From: MPNP01 sp026709725
GTDB lineage: Bacteria > Pseudomonadota > Alphaproteobacteria > Rhodobacterales > Rhodobacteraceae
DNA: 64,000 nt
Assembly: GCA_965200805.1 (NCBI GenBank)
Contig: OZ241384.1
Coordinates: 124,001-188,000, forward strand
Direction of reading: 5' to 3'
Shown here: positions 27,205-36,484 of the stretch, piece by piece
Position numbering within the stretch: position 1 is the first letter of the stretch
Layout of the letters: every line of letters begins with the position of its first letter
Notes under the pieces: generated by a model
The model's database searches: none
What the model was told of the DNA's origin: nothing
The model's input: the letters and a program-made list of their open reading frames with translations, nothing else
Position numbers and translations under genes: made by a program

Positions 27205-27768
27205 ATGACCAAGATCAATGGCAACGAAATCCGTCCGGGAATGATCCTGGACCACAGTTCTGCACTCTGGGTTGTCGTCAGGGTTGAACATGTCAAGCCC
27301 GGCAAGGGCGGTGCATTCGCCCAGGCCGAATTGCGGAATTTACGGAATGCCAGCAAGTTGAATGAACGATTCCGTTCAGCCGATAGAGTAGAGCGTGTCC
27401 GGCTTGAGCAGCGCGCGCACCAGTTCCTTTATGCAGCGGGCGATGCGCTGGTCTTTATGGATCTCCAGAGTTTCGACCAGATTGAGATTCCTGCCGGGTT
27501 GCTGGGCAGGCAGCGGTCATTTCTCCAGGATGGCATGGAGGTGATGGTCGAGTTTTTTGAAACAGAGCCCTTGCAGGTCTCCCTCCCCCAGCGCGTCATC
27601 TGCACTGTTGTCGACACCGAACCCGTGATCACCGGCCAGACCGCAGCCAACAGTTTCAAGCCGGCCACGCTGGACAACGGCATACGCATCATGGTTCCCC
27701 CATTCGTCAGCACTGACACGGATGTGGCGGTCAATACCGAGACCTTTGAATACATGGAGCGTGCCTGA
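27205..27768 (+). CDS. efp: Elongation factor P
   Basis: A 187-residue protein with the three-domain EF-P plan. MTKINGNEIRPGMILDH opens the KOW-like domain, the loop KPGKGGAF carries the lysine that is modified in many bacteria, and two OB-like domains follow, ending NTETFEYMERA. EF-P relieves ribosome stalling at polyproline. ATG 27205 fits the family N-terminus and has AGGG nine bases upstream; the earlier in-frame start at 27184 would add seven unusual residues. The next gene resembles suhB, a pairing seen in Rhodobacterales. Confidence 0.96.
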   Translation: MTKINGNEIRPGMILDHSSALWVVVRVEHVKPGKGGAFAQAELRNLRNASKLNERFRSADRVERVRLEQRAHQFLYAAGDALVFMDLQSFDQIEIPAGLLGRQRSFLQDGMEVMVEFFETEPLQVSLPQRVICTVVDTEPVITGQTAANSFKPATLDNGIRIMVPPFVSTDTDVAVNTETFEYMERA

Positions 27769-27835
27769 CGGTGTATGCCGCAGGGTTCGATGCAGTCCGT
27801 ACACTCCTGAAACTGCATGTGTGACAGGGCATACC

Positions 27836-28609
27836 GTGAACAATCTGACAGCAAACTTCAACCTGATGACGATCATTGCACGCCGTGTCGGCAATGCTCT
27901 CCTGCGGGATTTTACCGAAGTTCAGAATCTTACAGTCTCAGTGGGTGGAACGGAAAAAATTGCCAAACGCGCAAGACGGCGGGCTGAGAAGGGTCTCCGC
28001 TACGATCTCATGGAAGCCAGGCCAAATTATGGAATTCGCGGCGATTTGAACGGGATCGAAGAAGGATCCGATCCCACACGGGAATGGCTCATTACCGGCA
28101 TCTCAGCCTTCGAGAACTTTCGGAATGGCATCCCGCACTGGGCCGTCGGCATCGCCCTTAGAGTGAAGAACACGACACAACTTGCAGTCCTTTACGACCC
28201 TTACAAAAATGAGATGTTCCGTTCACATAAAGGCCAGGGTGCCTATATTAACAATGTTCGACTGAGAAGTTCGTCCAGCAATAATCCACGACTTTTTCTG
28301 GTTGCCACTGACAGGGTCGGGCAAACGGCACCCGTCAACATTGGACAACTGGCATCCTCCGTGCAGTCTGTGCGCTGCAGTGGGGCTCCGGCCCTTGATC
28401 TGGCCTATCTTGCCGCAGGTCGTCTTCATGCCTTTATCGGGACCGACCGGAACGCAACTGACCAGATCACCGCCGAAGCCATTCTGCTTGAATCGGGCGG
28501 CATGATCGGACCCGTCCCATCCGGGAATCCCGACACAGAACTCTGCAGTGCGGCCGGAACGAATGGCTACGATGTCTTCAATGAAACCCTGGCCATGGCA
28601 ATCGAATGA
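27836..28609 (+). CDS. Degenerate inositol monophosphatase (SuhB-like), probably inactive
   Basis: The 257-residue protein aligns along its whole length with alphaproteobacterial SuhB (N-terminus NLTANFNLMTIIARRVG, later GIPHWAVGIAL, LYDPYKNEMF and a C-terminal AEAILLESGG). However, the metal-binding signature DPxDGTxNF is replaced by TGISAFENF, and the GEE segment is altered to GDLNGIEEG. At least two metal ligands are lost, so phosphatase activity is unlikely. The frame is open, so it may be kept for another role (SuhB also acts in rRNA transcription antitermination) or may be an early pseudogene. GTG 27836 restores the family N-terminus. Confidence 0.8.
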   Translation: MNNLTANFNLMTIIARRVGNALLRDFTEVQNLTVSVGGTEKIAKRARRRAEKGLRYDLMEARPNYGIRGDLNGIEEGSDPTREWLITGISAFENFRNGIPHWAVGIALRVKNTTQLAVLYDPYKNEMFRSHKGQGAYINNVRLRSSSSNNPRLFLVATDRVGQTAPVNIGQLASSVQSVRCSGAPALDLAYLAAGRLHAFIGTDRNATDQITAEAILLESGGMIGPVPSGNPDTELCSAAGTNGYDVFNETLAMAIE

Positions 28610-28615
28610 ATGTCT

Positions 28616-29401
28616 TCACGTTGCCGGCTTGTCCGCCCGGCCCTCCTGCCTCGGTATGTGCACGCGGACTCCTCCAGCCTCCAGCTGACCATCACCAAGA
28701 CGATCGAATCGCAGTTGGGCAATGGCCTGATCACCGGCCTGGCTGTAGACAACACCAACCCTGCGCCCATTCATTGTGATATCTGTCCCGATCATGACAG
28801 GACAGTCAATTCGCACCACAGCCATACCCCTGCGGGAAACTGCCTTGTGTTTCATGCGGGCGGTGACTTCCTGGCCGACATAGCACCCCTTCTGAAAATC
28901 AACCCCGTGCAATCGTTCAAATCCGGCATCCAGGATAAATGTCCGTTCAGGGATGAGTTCGATCAGTGTTTCCGGGATGCAGTGCTCGACACGAATGGCT
29001 GTCCAGTCAACTGATGGATCGGGGTCTTCAGATCCGGAGTAGGCACGCCAGCCGAGAGCCGGATGGCGAGGGTCGGTGTAGGATCCATCGGGTCCGGTGC
29101 CCAGACCCCGGGAGACAGGCCTCTTGCAGACATCAATGGCAACACGCGAGCGCAGTGTGTAGAGTTTGAGGCGTGCCAGCAGCGTCTCCTGGCAAGCCGG
29201 GTTGATATCAAGCACAATTGCCCTGTCTTTTGTAAAGAGAAACATGTCCACCAGAAACTTTCCCTGGGGTGTCAGCATGGCTGCATAGAGCAGCCCTGTC
29301 CCGATGCGGGTCACGTCATTTGTCAGGAGACCCTGAAGAAATTCGACCCGGTCCTCACCGGTCACCGTGATCAGTGATCGCAGCTGCGCAACTTCAGACA
29401 T
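28616..29401 (-). CDS. ygfZ: Folate-binding protein YgfZ (GcvT-like, Fe-S cluster maintenance)
   Basis: The 261-residue protein has the YgfZ signature KGCYVGQEVTARMKH, with its conserved cysteine, and the GcvT-like N-terminal domain (RVEFLQGLLTNDV). YgfZ binds tetrahydrofolate and helps build or repair certain iron-sulfur enzymes. The start MSEVAQLRSL (29401) matches the family; the open frame extends 36 codons further upstream without resemblance. It is convergent with the phosphatase-like gene and divergent from yebC. Confidence 0.9.
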   Translation of the reverse strand: MSEVAQLRSLITVTGEDRVEFLQGLLTNDVTRIGTGLLYAAMLTPQGKFLVDMFLFTKDRAIVLDINPACQETLLARLKLYTLRSRVAIDVCKRPVSRGLGTGPDGSYTDPRHPALGWRAYSGSEDPDPSVDWTAIRVEHCIPETLIELIPERTFILDAGFERLHGVDFQKGCYVGQEVTARMKHKAVSRRGMAVVRIDCPVMIGTDITMNGRRVGVVYSQAGDQAIAQLRFDRLGDGQLEAGGVRVHIPRQEGRADKPAT

Positions 29402-29549
29402 CGGTGTTTCCTGACTTGTCCTGCATGTTCCATCAGTCACGGTGGCCACACTGTCCCTGACCGGCAAAAATATCTCGTGTTCATTGACCGGAGGCCGGGT
29501 TATCATCATACTTGAACACGGAAAGAATATTCAATCGGAGTTCGTCTGA

Positions 29550-30293
29550 ATGGCCGGACACTCAAAATGGGCAAATATCCAGCACAGAAAAGGTCGGCAG
29601 GATGCCAGCCGGTCCAAATTGTTCTCAAAACTTTCACGCGAGATCACAATTGCGGCAAAACTTGGTGATCCGGACCCGGACAAGAACCCCCGGCTCCGGC
29701 TTGCTGTCCGGGAAGCCCGGGGCAATTCGGTCCCCAAAGATGTCATTGAACGTGCCATCAGCAAGGCCACTGGTGGCGACAGCGAAAATCTTGAGGAGGT
29801 CCGTTATGAAGGTTTCGGTCCGGGTGGGGTCGCTGTCATCATTGAAGCCCTGACTGATAACCGCAATCGGACGGCCTCGCTCATTCGATCCACATTCGGA
29901 AAAAACGGAGGCAATCTGGCCGAAACGGGTGCGGTCAGCCATATGTTCGAACGAACAGGTGAGATCGTGTTCGCTCCCGAGACCGGAAATGCCGAAACGG
30001 TTATGGATGCCGCGATCGAAGCTGGCGCTGCCGATATCGAAACGGATGCAGATGGACATACAATCTACACGCTTGATACCGATCTTGCCGCTGTCACACA
30101 GGCCATGGAAGAGAATTTGGGATCAGCCGTCTCAACACGCCTTATCTGGAAACCCTCTGTGACCTGCGAACTTGATCTTGAGGGTATGCAGAAAGTCGTG
30201 CGCCTGATTGAATCACTGGAAGATGCAGACGAGGTCCAGCGTGTCACGGCCAACTTTGATGTCCCGGATGAAATCCTCGCGCAGGTTGGCTGA
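29550..30293 (+). CDS. yebC: YebC/TACO1-family translation/transcription factor
   Basis: A 247-residue protein starting MAGHSKWANIQHRKGRQD, the invariant YebC N-terminus, followed by the three-domain YebC body with YEGFGPGGVAVIIEALTDN. Members act as regulators or help ribosomes through difficult proline stretches, depending on subfamily. GGAG lies nine bases before the ATG. In many proteobacteria ruvC follows; here it does not, and the downstream 700 bases carry rearranged DNA. Confidence 0.96.
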   Translation: MAGHSKWANIQHRKGRQDASRSKLFSKLSREITIAAKLGDPDPDKNPRLRLAVREARGNSVPKDVIERAISKATGGDSENLEEVRYEGFGPGGVAVIIEALTDNRNRTASLIRSTFGKNGGNLAETGAVSHMFERTGEIVFAPETGNAETVMDAAIEAGAADIETDADGHTIYTLDTDLAAVTQAMEENLGSAVSTRLIWKPSVTCELDLEGMQKVVRLIESLEDADEVQRVTANFDVPDEILAQVG

Positions 30294-30631
30294 CCAGGGC
30301 AGATAACAGAATCACCGGCATTCTTTCCTTGCCATCGGATTTCCGGACATGGTCCTTCGGCGCGAGCCGGCAGGAGTATGTGGATTCCCGGCCTCTTTCC
30401 GTAATCCGCTGAGGTGTGTTTGAGATGGATTCGGGAGGTCAGCATCTGATTGCGTTCCCCCGGCGGTGCCTGTTGAGTCAGGGTGATCACGTTTCCCTCG
30501 GCCGCAAACCCGGGCAAGTCGAGAGGAGACCAAGAAATGACCCGCACAATCTGAACCGGATTGCCATTCATTCACCCTGATTTCGGGCGACCGCGCAAGA
30601 TGCAGACCTGCGCCGGCGGTCGGCACTCTCC
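30294..30631. other. Intergenic, no supported gene
   Basis: Expected ruv genes are absent. A leftward frame at 30312-30571 has protein-like patches but cannot be assigned. Confidence 0.35.
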
Positions 30632-30892
30632 GGGATTGTCGAAAATAAAGATGACCTTGTTGCCGCTTCCCATGACCTCCAGAACCTTGATCCGAAGATC
30701 CCGCTGGCTTTCCTGCCCGTTGCGATTGCGCAGAACCATGTTCAGCTCGGCAGAATAATTATCGAAACCCCTGTCTGCCTCCCTGGCCGCCGCGGCAATC
30801 TCAAGGCCCTTCTGCGCCGCATCCTGCGCCCGGGTTTCCGTTGTTGGCAGAACCGGCAAAATGCCGATTCCAGGAGCAGCGATTGCAAGAGA
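30632..30892 (-). pseudogene. Inverted, near-identical fragment of the LolA-like gene
   Basis: These 261 bases are the reverse complement of 33467-33727, the signal-peptide and N-terminal part of the LolA-like gene. I found one mismatch by eye. Both ends stop abruptly in unrelated sequence. The copy keeps an open frame but lacks most of the protein, so it should be non-functional. The near-identity means a recent event or ongoing gene conversion. Confidence 0.9.
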
Positions 30893-31035
30893 GAATCAGC
30901 CCGACTCACGCCCTATTTTCCTCGGTCCTGCCTGCCACACGGATTCTGCCCCCGCTTCGTTTGACTCCGCCCGGTGCTGTGCCCCCAACTGAAAACGGGT
31001 GATCCCGACAAGACAAGCTGGCAGGATGGTATTGA

Positions 31036-31383
31036 TCAATGAATGGGCCAGTCCTGATGGGTCGGTGTGGTGTGCCCTGACCTCCCGGCGGCCGCCCGAA
31101 TCCTGCCAGCAATGCACCGCGCCTCCCTCTGACGCAATCCCGTGTTGGTCAGTGTCACAGCGGCCCGCAGGGCACTTGCCAGCTGAGGGCCTTTTTTGAC
31201 GCAGTCGCTGATCGTCGTCAGTGCCGCTTCAAGATCGGGGTCAACGACATCCCGCCAGACACAGTCCAGGGCTGCCCTGTCAATGGCATCAAGTGCCGTT
31301 TGTACATGATGATTGATCAGCAACTCTTCCGACCAGTTGCCGCCAAATGAAACCATGCTGAGTTTTTTCCTTAGACTCGTCAT
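31036..31383 (-). CDS. Hypothetical protein divergent from the Y-family polymerase
   Basis: A 115-residue, mostly helical protein beginning MTSLRKKLSMVSFGGNW. Residues 20-85 look like a folded helical domain (HHVQTALDAIDRAALDC, DLEAALTTISDCVKKG); the last 20 residues are low-complexity. It is transcribed away from the polymerase gene across an 80-base AT-rich gap. I recognise no family. Confidence 0.45.
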   Translation of the reverse strand: MTSLRKKLSMVSFGGNWSEELLINHHVQTALDAIDRAALDCVWRDVVDPDLEAALTTISDCVKKGPQLASALRAAVTLTNTGLRQREARCIAGRIRAAAGRSGHTTPTHQDWPIH

Positions 31384-31466
31384 AAGAACAAATTACCTAT
31401 ATTAATCTTGAATGTCAAATTCATTTTGTATATTTAACATTCATAAAACATATAAAGGGTAAAAAA
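31384..31466. promoter_or_regulatory. AT-rich divergent promoter region of the polymerase gene
   Basis: This is markedly AT-rich compared with its surroundings. AGGG lies ten bases before the polymerase ATG. I looked for LexA-type boxes (GTTC-N7-GTTC or CTG-N10-CAG) and saw none, so SOS control is not supported. Confidence 0.45.
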
Positions 31467-32666
31467 ATGACTCCTATGCGTTTTATGTACATAGATATGA
31501 ACAGTTTCTTTGCCAGCGTCGAGCAGCAGATGGATCCGGCACTGCGCGGCCGGCCTGTTGGCATCACGGCAATGGCTTCCGAGTTCGGGGTATGTGTAGC
31601 GGCATCATATGAGGCCAAGGCATACGGGGTGACGACCGGGACTCGGGTCTACAAGGCCCGAAAGCAATGTCCTGATATTGTTTTTCGTCCGAGTCGGCAT
31701 CGATTGTATGTGCGTGTGAATCAGAAGATTGCCGAGGTGATTGATACAATCGCCGAACTGGACCGTGTGCGTTCCGTTGATGAGTTCCAGGTGGCACTGG
31801 GTGGGCGAACCAGCGACCTCGGCGCAGCAATGCTTCTGGCATGCCGGATCAAGACAGCGATTCGCGAGAATGTTGGCTCCGAATTGCGGTGCTCCATTGG
31901 TATTGGAGCGAATCACCTGCTGGCCAAAATCGCCAGTAAACTGCACAAGCCTGATGGGCTGGCGTGGCTGGCGCCGACCAACATGCCTGATCGGATTGCG
32001 CATCTGCCGCTTGATGACCTGCCGGGGATTTCCCGCGGCACCCTGACCAAACTGTATCGGTCTGGCATCTGGAGCATACCGGATCTTTACAATCTTGATC
32101 CTGGTCATGCCCGTCGGATCTGGCGCTCCGTTGAGGGAGAACGCTTTGTTCTTGCCTTGCGTGGAATGGATATACGTCTGGAGGGAACGCAGCGGCATGG
32201 GTACGGAAATTCCAAGGTTCTTTCGCCGAAATACCGCCACCATTCTGCAGCACGACTTGTTGGGCGCTGGCTGGTTGAAAAGGCCGCGGAGCGCATGCGT
32301 CGTGATGGGTATTGTGCAGGATTGTTCATGCTGAACACCACTTTCGCTGAAAGGCGTCGCTGGTCAGGAAAATGTCCGGTGGCAGCAACCCAGGACACCC
32401 GTCAGATTTTGGATTCCTACGAGTCGCTCTGGAAGAGGATGGTGGCGACAGGTCCGTCCCAGCTGCTGTCTGTCAGCATTCGTCTGGGCAAACTGATTCC
32501 CGTGAATGAACGTCCCGGAGACTGGCTGCTTCCCTGCGCGGCGGGACATCCAACAGTTCATGAAAAACTTGCAGCAGCCATTGACCGGCTCAATTACCGG
32601 TACCGGGAGCGGGTCGTCAGTTACGGCGTCCACCAGCCCCATCCGGGTTTCTTCGAGCGGGGTTAG
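31467..32666 (+). CDS. Y-family DNA polymerase (DinB/UmuC type)
   Basis: A 399-residue translesion polymerase. MYIDMNSFFASVEQQ gives the first catalytic Asp, ASYEAKAYGV is the steric loop, and RSVDEFQV carries the second catalytic acidic pair. Then come GIGANHLLAKIASKLHKPDG and a little-finger domain to the end. It lacks a C-terminal beta-clamp motif that I can recognise. No umuD or imuA partner is adjacent. The gene lies between the two inverted LolA fragments. Confidence 0.92.
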   Translation: MTPMRFMYIDMNSFFASVEQQMDPALRGRPVGITAMASEFGVCVAASYEAKAYGVTTGTRVYKARKQCPDIVFRPSRHRLYVRVNQKIAEVIDTIAELDRVRSVDEFQVALGGRTSDLGAAMLLACRIKTAIRENVGSELRCSIGIGANHLLAKIASKLHKPDGLAWLAPTNMPDRIAHLPLDDLPGISRGTLTKLYRSGIWSIPDLYNLDPGHARRIWRSVEGERFVLALRGMDIRLEGTQRHGYGNSKVLSPKYRHHSAARLVGRWLVEKAAERMRRDGYCAGLFMLNTTFAERRRWSGKCPVAATQDTRQILDSYESLWKRMVATGPSQLLSVSIRLGKLIPVNERPGDWLLPCAAGHPTVHEKLAAAIDRLNYRYRERVVSYGVHQPHPGFFERG

Positions 32667-33340
32667 GCATTCCATGCACAGGTCATGAATCTGCCGTGAC
32701 AATGGTTTATCGGGAGATTCGGACACCGAGGATGGTGCAGAACGCCCCGTTCCCGAAGCCTGGTCCTCATGGGATTCCGTGCCGGGGTTTTTATGTCCCC
32801 CGCCGCTCTGGGGCACAACGCCCGGGAGCGGCCTCCCCGTCGGAATGCTGCACGGGTCACCGCCGAAATTTCAGACTGACCCACGACGCTTTCCTGACCC
32901 CGGAGATCATCACGGAGGGAGCCGCGCCAGCGGCCCTGCCGTCCCTCCATCAATTCTCTTTGGCGAGGTGCGTGTCCCGGTCGCGCCCCCTCGCCCCTCG
33001 CCCTGACAGCGGACGGGATTCGTGCAGGAGGATGGCGGGCGGTGAATTGCACCGTCTGTCCTGTGGGACCGGGGGTGTCTGTGACCGGGAGCTGTATCGG
33101 GAGAGATGGCTGTGATCCATGCGATCATACAGAGACCCTGTCAGGCGGGACAGGGCGGAAACAGGATGAATTGGCATGGTGAGATGATCCGGCCACGAAG
33201 ACCCGCTTGGGCCCGGAGGACAGGAAACAGGCCCGCTTTTTGGGTGGGAAGGGTCTTGAGGTTCGGGATAAAAGGGACTGGGAATTGCTCTCGACTGGTG
33301 ATAGTGACAGCAGCACTGCGAAGGAGAAGGTCAGATTCTG
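32667..33340. other. Intergenic stretch, no supported gene
   Basis: About 670 bases without a convincing frame on either strand. The final part includes GAAGGAGAAGG, the ribosome binding site of the LolA-like gene. Confidence 0.4.
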
Positions 33341-34252
33341 ATGACAGCTACAACAAAAGGCTTTGCTGTGGGTGCGGTCATGGCCCGGGCAAAAAAATAC
33401 GGTCTGCAACGGTCCGGGGATTTGATCGCTGACTCAAAGCGTCCTTCTTCACTGAAGCAACTCTTTTCTCTTGCAATCGCTGCTGCTGGAATCGGCATTT
33501 TGCCGGTTCTGCCAACAACGGAAACCCGGGCGCAGGATGCGGCGCAGAAGGGCCTTGAGATTGCCGCGGCGGCCAGGGAGGCAGACAGGGGTTTCGATAA
33601 TTATTCTGCCGAGCTGAACATGGTTCTGCGCAATCGCAACGGGCAGGAAAGCCAGCGGGATCTTCGGATCAAGGTTCTGGAGGTCATGGGAAGCGGCAAC
33701 AAGGTCATCTTTATTTTCGACAATCCCAAGGATGTACGGGGGACCGCATTCCTGATCCACAGCCATATCCAGGAACCCGACGACCAGTGGCTCTATTTGC
33801 CTGCTCTCAGGCGTGTCAAACGCATCAGCTCATCCAACAGGTCCGGTTCATTTATGGGCAGTGAGTTCGCGTATGAGGACCTGACCACGCCGGAGATCGA
33901 GAAGTTCTCCTACACATACCTCCGGGATGAGCCCTGCGGAGATTTGACTTGCACCGTGACCGAATCGGTGCCTCTGACAACAGGCTCCGGCTACTCGCGT
34001 CAACTGATCTGGCATGATACGGAAACATTCCGTAGATGGAAAGTCGAGTACTATGATCGCAAGAATGCTCATTTGAAGACCCTCGCCTATGATAACTATA
34101 ATCAATACGGTGATTTCTGGCGGGCCGGTGAGTTGAATATGGTCAACCACCTGACTGGCAAGGGGACAGTCATGCACTGGAACAATTTTGACTTTGATAC
34201 CAGGCTGAATGAACGGGACTTCTCCCAGACAGCATTGAGACGTGCCCGGTAG
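33341..34252 (+). CDS. LolA-like outer-membrane lipoprotein-sorting/lipid carrier protein
   Basis: A 303-residue protein with an N-terminal export signal (hydrophobic LFSLAIAAAGIGILPVLP, cleavage near TRAQDA) and a LolA-like half-barrel. Family features are DNPKDVRGTAFLIHS, the W-LYLPALRRVKRISSSN stretch and GSEFAYEDLT. This subfamily is usually encoded with RND/MMPL transporters and an outer-membrane barrel and is thought to carry a hydrophobic cargo across the periplasm. Here the barrel follows 21 bases downstream; the RND protein may be the one at 2052-4421. Its 5' part is duplicated in inverse orientation at 30632-30892. Confidence 0.85.
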   Translation: MTATTKGFAVGAVMARAKKYGLQRSGDLIADSKRPSSLKQLFSLAIAAAGIGILPVLPTTETRAQDAAQKGLEIAAAAREADRGFDNYSAELNMVLRNRNGQESQRDLRIKVLEVMGSGNKVIFIFDNPKDVRGTAFLIHSHIQEPDDQWLYLPALRRVKRISSSNRSGSFMGSEFAYEDLTTPEIEKFSYTYLRDEPCGDLTCTVTESVPLTTGSGYSRQLIWHDTETFRRWKVEYYDRKNAHLKTLAYDNYNQYGDFWRAGELNMVNHLTGKGTVMHWNNFDFDTRLNERDFSQTALRRAR

Positions 34253-34273
34253 CAGGTCGAGAATCTCCATACA

Positions 34274-35590
34274 GTGAGTCTCCACGCAGTCCTGCGCAGC
34301 TGGATCTGTGCAGCCATCCTTGCCTGCGGGTCACTGCCCGGTCATTCCCAGGATTCCAGTGACTGGGGGCTGGATTTTTCCGGGACTCTTGACTTTGGCG
34401 CCGCCGGGTATTTCCAAAGTCCGGCCCATTCACACCAGAAGCATCATCATGCCAATGTGAGTTTCAGACCATCACTCTATTTTGAGCACGCTGAAGGGGG
34501 AGCGTTCACTCTTACACCATCTTTCCGCTGGGATACAGACGGCAAGGAAGCCATCGATGTCGACATCCGCGAAGGATACTACCTCACCTACGGTTACCTG
34601 GGCGATACGGAGTGGGAACTCCGCGTGGGCATTGATCAGGTCTTCTGGGGTACAGCAGAGTCAGACAATCCCGTCAACATCGTCAACCAGACTGATCTTG
34701 CCGCCGACCCTGCCGGCGATGAAAAACTCGGGCAACCCATGATCCATGGCACGCTGGCAGGTGCCTGGGGAACACTGAATCTTATCGCTCTCCCCCTGCA
34801 CCGCCCCCGCACCTACCCTGGTGCCGAAGGACGCTTGCGAACGGACCTGCCTGTAAGTGACAAGGGCGGAGACATTTTCTATGTCGATACCAAGCATGAC
34901 CGGCATCTTGGCCTGGCTGCCCGCTACAGCAACAGCATCAGTGTGCTGGACTTTGGCATCAGTGCCTTCAGGGGCACGAGTCGGGAGCCCGTCTTGCTGC
35001 CCGGCAACTTGGAACCGGAGGTCTGCCGAAATGGAAACCCCCGGCTTCCAATGAAACAGAGTCCTGAGCCATACCGACACTGCTATCCACAGATTGAGCA
35101 GATTGGTCTGGATCTGCAGCTGACGCTCGGCGACTTCATCGGCAAGGCCGAGATGATCAGCCGGTCAGGATTTGGGGTAAAGGGATATCGCAAGGGCCAG
35201 GACACATCAGGATACAGGGCTTTTGTCGTTGGAGGCGAATACACACTCTATGGAATTTTTGAGAGTGGCGCCGACCTGACATTCTTCGCCGAATGGAGTC
35301 AGGATGAGCGACGGGCCTATGCAACAACACCCTGGCAGAATGATCTCTTCCTGGCCACCCGCTACGCTCTGAATGATGTTGGTGACACATCATTTACTGC
35401 CGCCATGGTCGATGATGCCGACTATCCCACGCGCAGTCTGACACTGCTGTTCGAGCGGCGCCTCAACAATTCCCTGTCGCTCGAGGTCGAGGCCTACACA
35501 TTTTTGCAAAAGCCCACACCGCTCGATCAGGCAACATGGCATGTTCGCGACGATGCCTATCTGTCTGCGGTGATGAGTTACGGTTTCTGA
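34274..35590 (+). CDS. Outer-membrane beta-barrel protein, partner of the LolA-like carrier
   Basis: A 438-residue protein with a signal peptide (WICAAILACGSLPGHSQD), many amphipathic beta strands with alternating aromatic residues, and a C-terminal phenylalanine (VMSYGF), the usual mark of a BAM-assembled barrel. A histidine cluster (HSHQKHHH) follows the first strand. It begins at GTG 34274, just after the LolA-like gene, in an evident operon. A decayed copy of its 3' part lies upstream of the sterol operon (9360-9935), which ties this barrel to the sterol locus by ancestry. Confidence 0.8.
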   Translation: MSLHAVLRSWICAAILACGSLPGHSQDSSDWGLDFSGTLDFGAAGYFQSPAHSHQKHHHANVSFRPSLYFEHAEGGAFTLTPSFRWDTDGKEAIDVDIREGYYLTYGYLGDTEWELRVGIDQVFWGTAESDNPVNIVNQTDLAADPAGDEKLGQPMIHGTLAGAWGTLNLIALPLHRPRTYPGAEGRLRTDLPVSDKGGDIFYVDTKHDRHLGLAARYSNSISVLDFGISAFRGTSREPVLLPGNLEPEVCRNGNPRLPMKQSPEPYRHCYPQIEQIGLDLQLTLGDFIGKAEMISRSGFGVKGYRKGQDTSGYRAFVVGGEYTLYGIFESGADLTFFAEWSQDERRAYATTPWQNDLFLATRYALNDVGDTSFTAAMVDDADYPTRSLTLLFERRLNNSLSLEVEAYTFLQKPTPLDQATWHVRDDAYLSAVMSYGF

Positions 35591-35654
35591 ACCTGTCGCC
35601 CGGATGGCTGACATGCAGGCGCACTCTGCATGATGACGAAGTCAGATGCCGCCG
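35591..35654. other. Short gap after the barrel gene
   Basis: No gene and no terminator hairpin recognised. Confidence 0.3.
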
Positions 35655-36163
35655 GTCTCCCACCATCACTGAACTGATGGACAGAGCGACTTCAGCCTGA
35701 TCCCGGGCGTCCTCGGTTCGGAACCATCCGTTCACGGGTCTCCTGTCCGCATTGCGCCGTACCTGCCAAGCCACCACTTCGCTGACCAGGGTCTCCCCCC
35801 CTACAGGGGCGATGGGGGACCCGGCGGTTGACCTGCACCGTGCGCCCATCAGGGGTGAGGCCCATCAAGGGCGAGGGATGGGGGCGGCCTCCAGCCCGTC
35901 CATGACACACGGCTTGCGGACGCTGTCGGGATGGCGGTGTGCCCACGCCCGGGATGTCGGTCCGGGGGGGGTGATGGCCAGAGGTGATGGGACGGACGGC
36001 GTCCCTGCGATCAGTTCAATGATGGCGGGCCGCCCGCACGGTCCCTGTCAGCGAGGAGGAGGATGTGCGCCCGCTTGCGGCACTCCGCGCCCTTGCCACT
36101 GCCCCTGATCGCCTGGAGCCGCTTGCGCTCGTCCGCGGTGAGTGTGGCCCCTCCCACCGTCAT
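35655..36163 (-). mobile_element. Decayed IS630-like transposase
   Basis: A leftward reading from 36163 gives MTVGGATLTADERKRLQAIR and RKRAHILLLADRDR, the helix-turn-helix start of IS630-type transposases. After several frameshifts the copy ends with VVAWQVRRNADRRPVN and RTEDAR, equivalent to the fragment at 18972-19062. It is not functional and no terminal repeats were recognised. Confidence 0.65.
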
Positions 36164-36484
36164 CGGATGGGATCTTCCGGCCCCCGTGGTCTTGCCCGCT
36201 GTGACGGGTTTGTCCCTGGGTCTTTCTGTCATCCGCTGTCACTGCTTCTCCGCCTTTGTTTGTCTGCCCTCCGCGGCCGGATGTGAGGCCGGGGGAGGAT
36301 GTGCTCCTTGTTGGAGCAGAGACTCTACAGGACCGTCACCGATTGGAAGCGTGCGTGCCGGAAATGGTATCGATTCAGTGATGGTGGGATGCTGGATTTG
36401 GGAAACTGGCTCCACGACTGATCCGCTTTCCCCTGCCCGCATCCGCCCCTTTAGTGAACTCAGCCAAGGGCCGCGTGGCAAACG
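36164..36484. other. Intergenic, no supported gene
   Basis: Nothing convincing is seen between the IS remnant and the HEPN gene. Confidence 0.35.

Noticed and set aside
31384..31466. LexA/SOS box before the Y-family polymerase
   Set aside because: Neither GTTC-N7-GTTC nor CTG-N10-CAG patterns are present.
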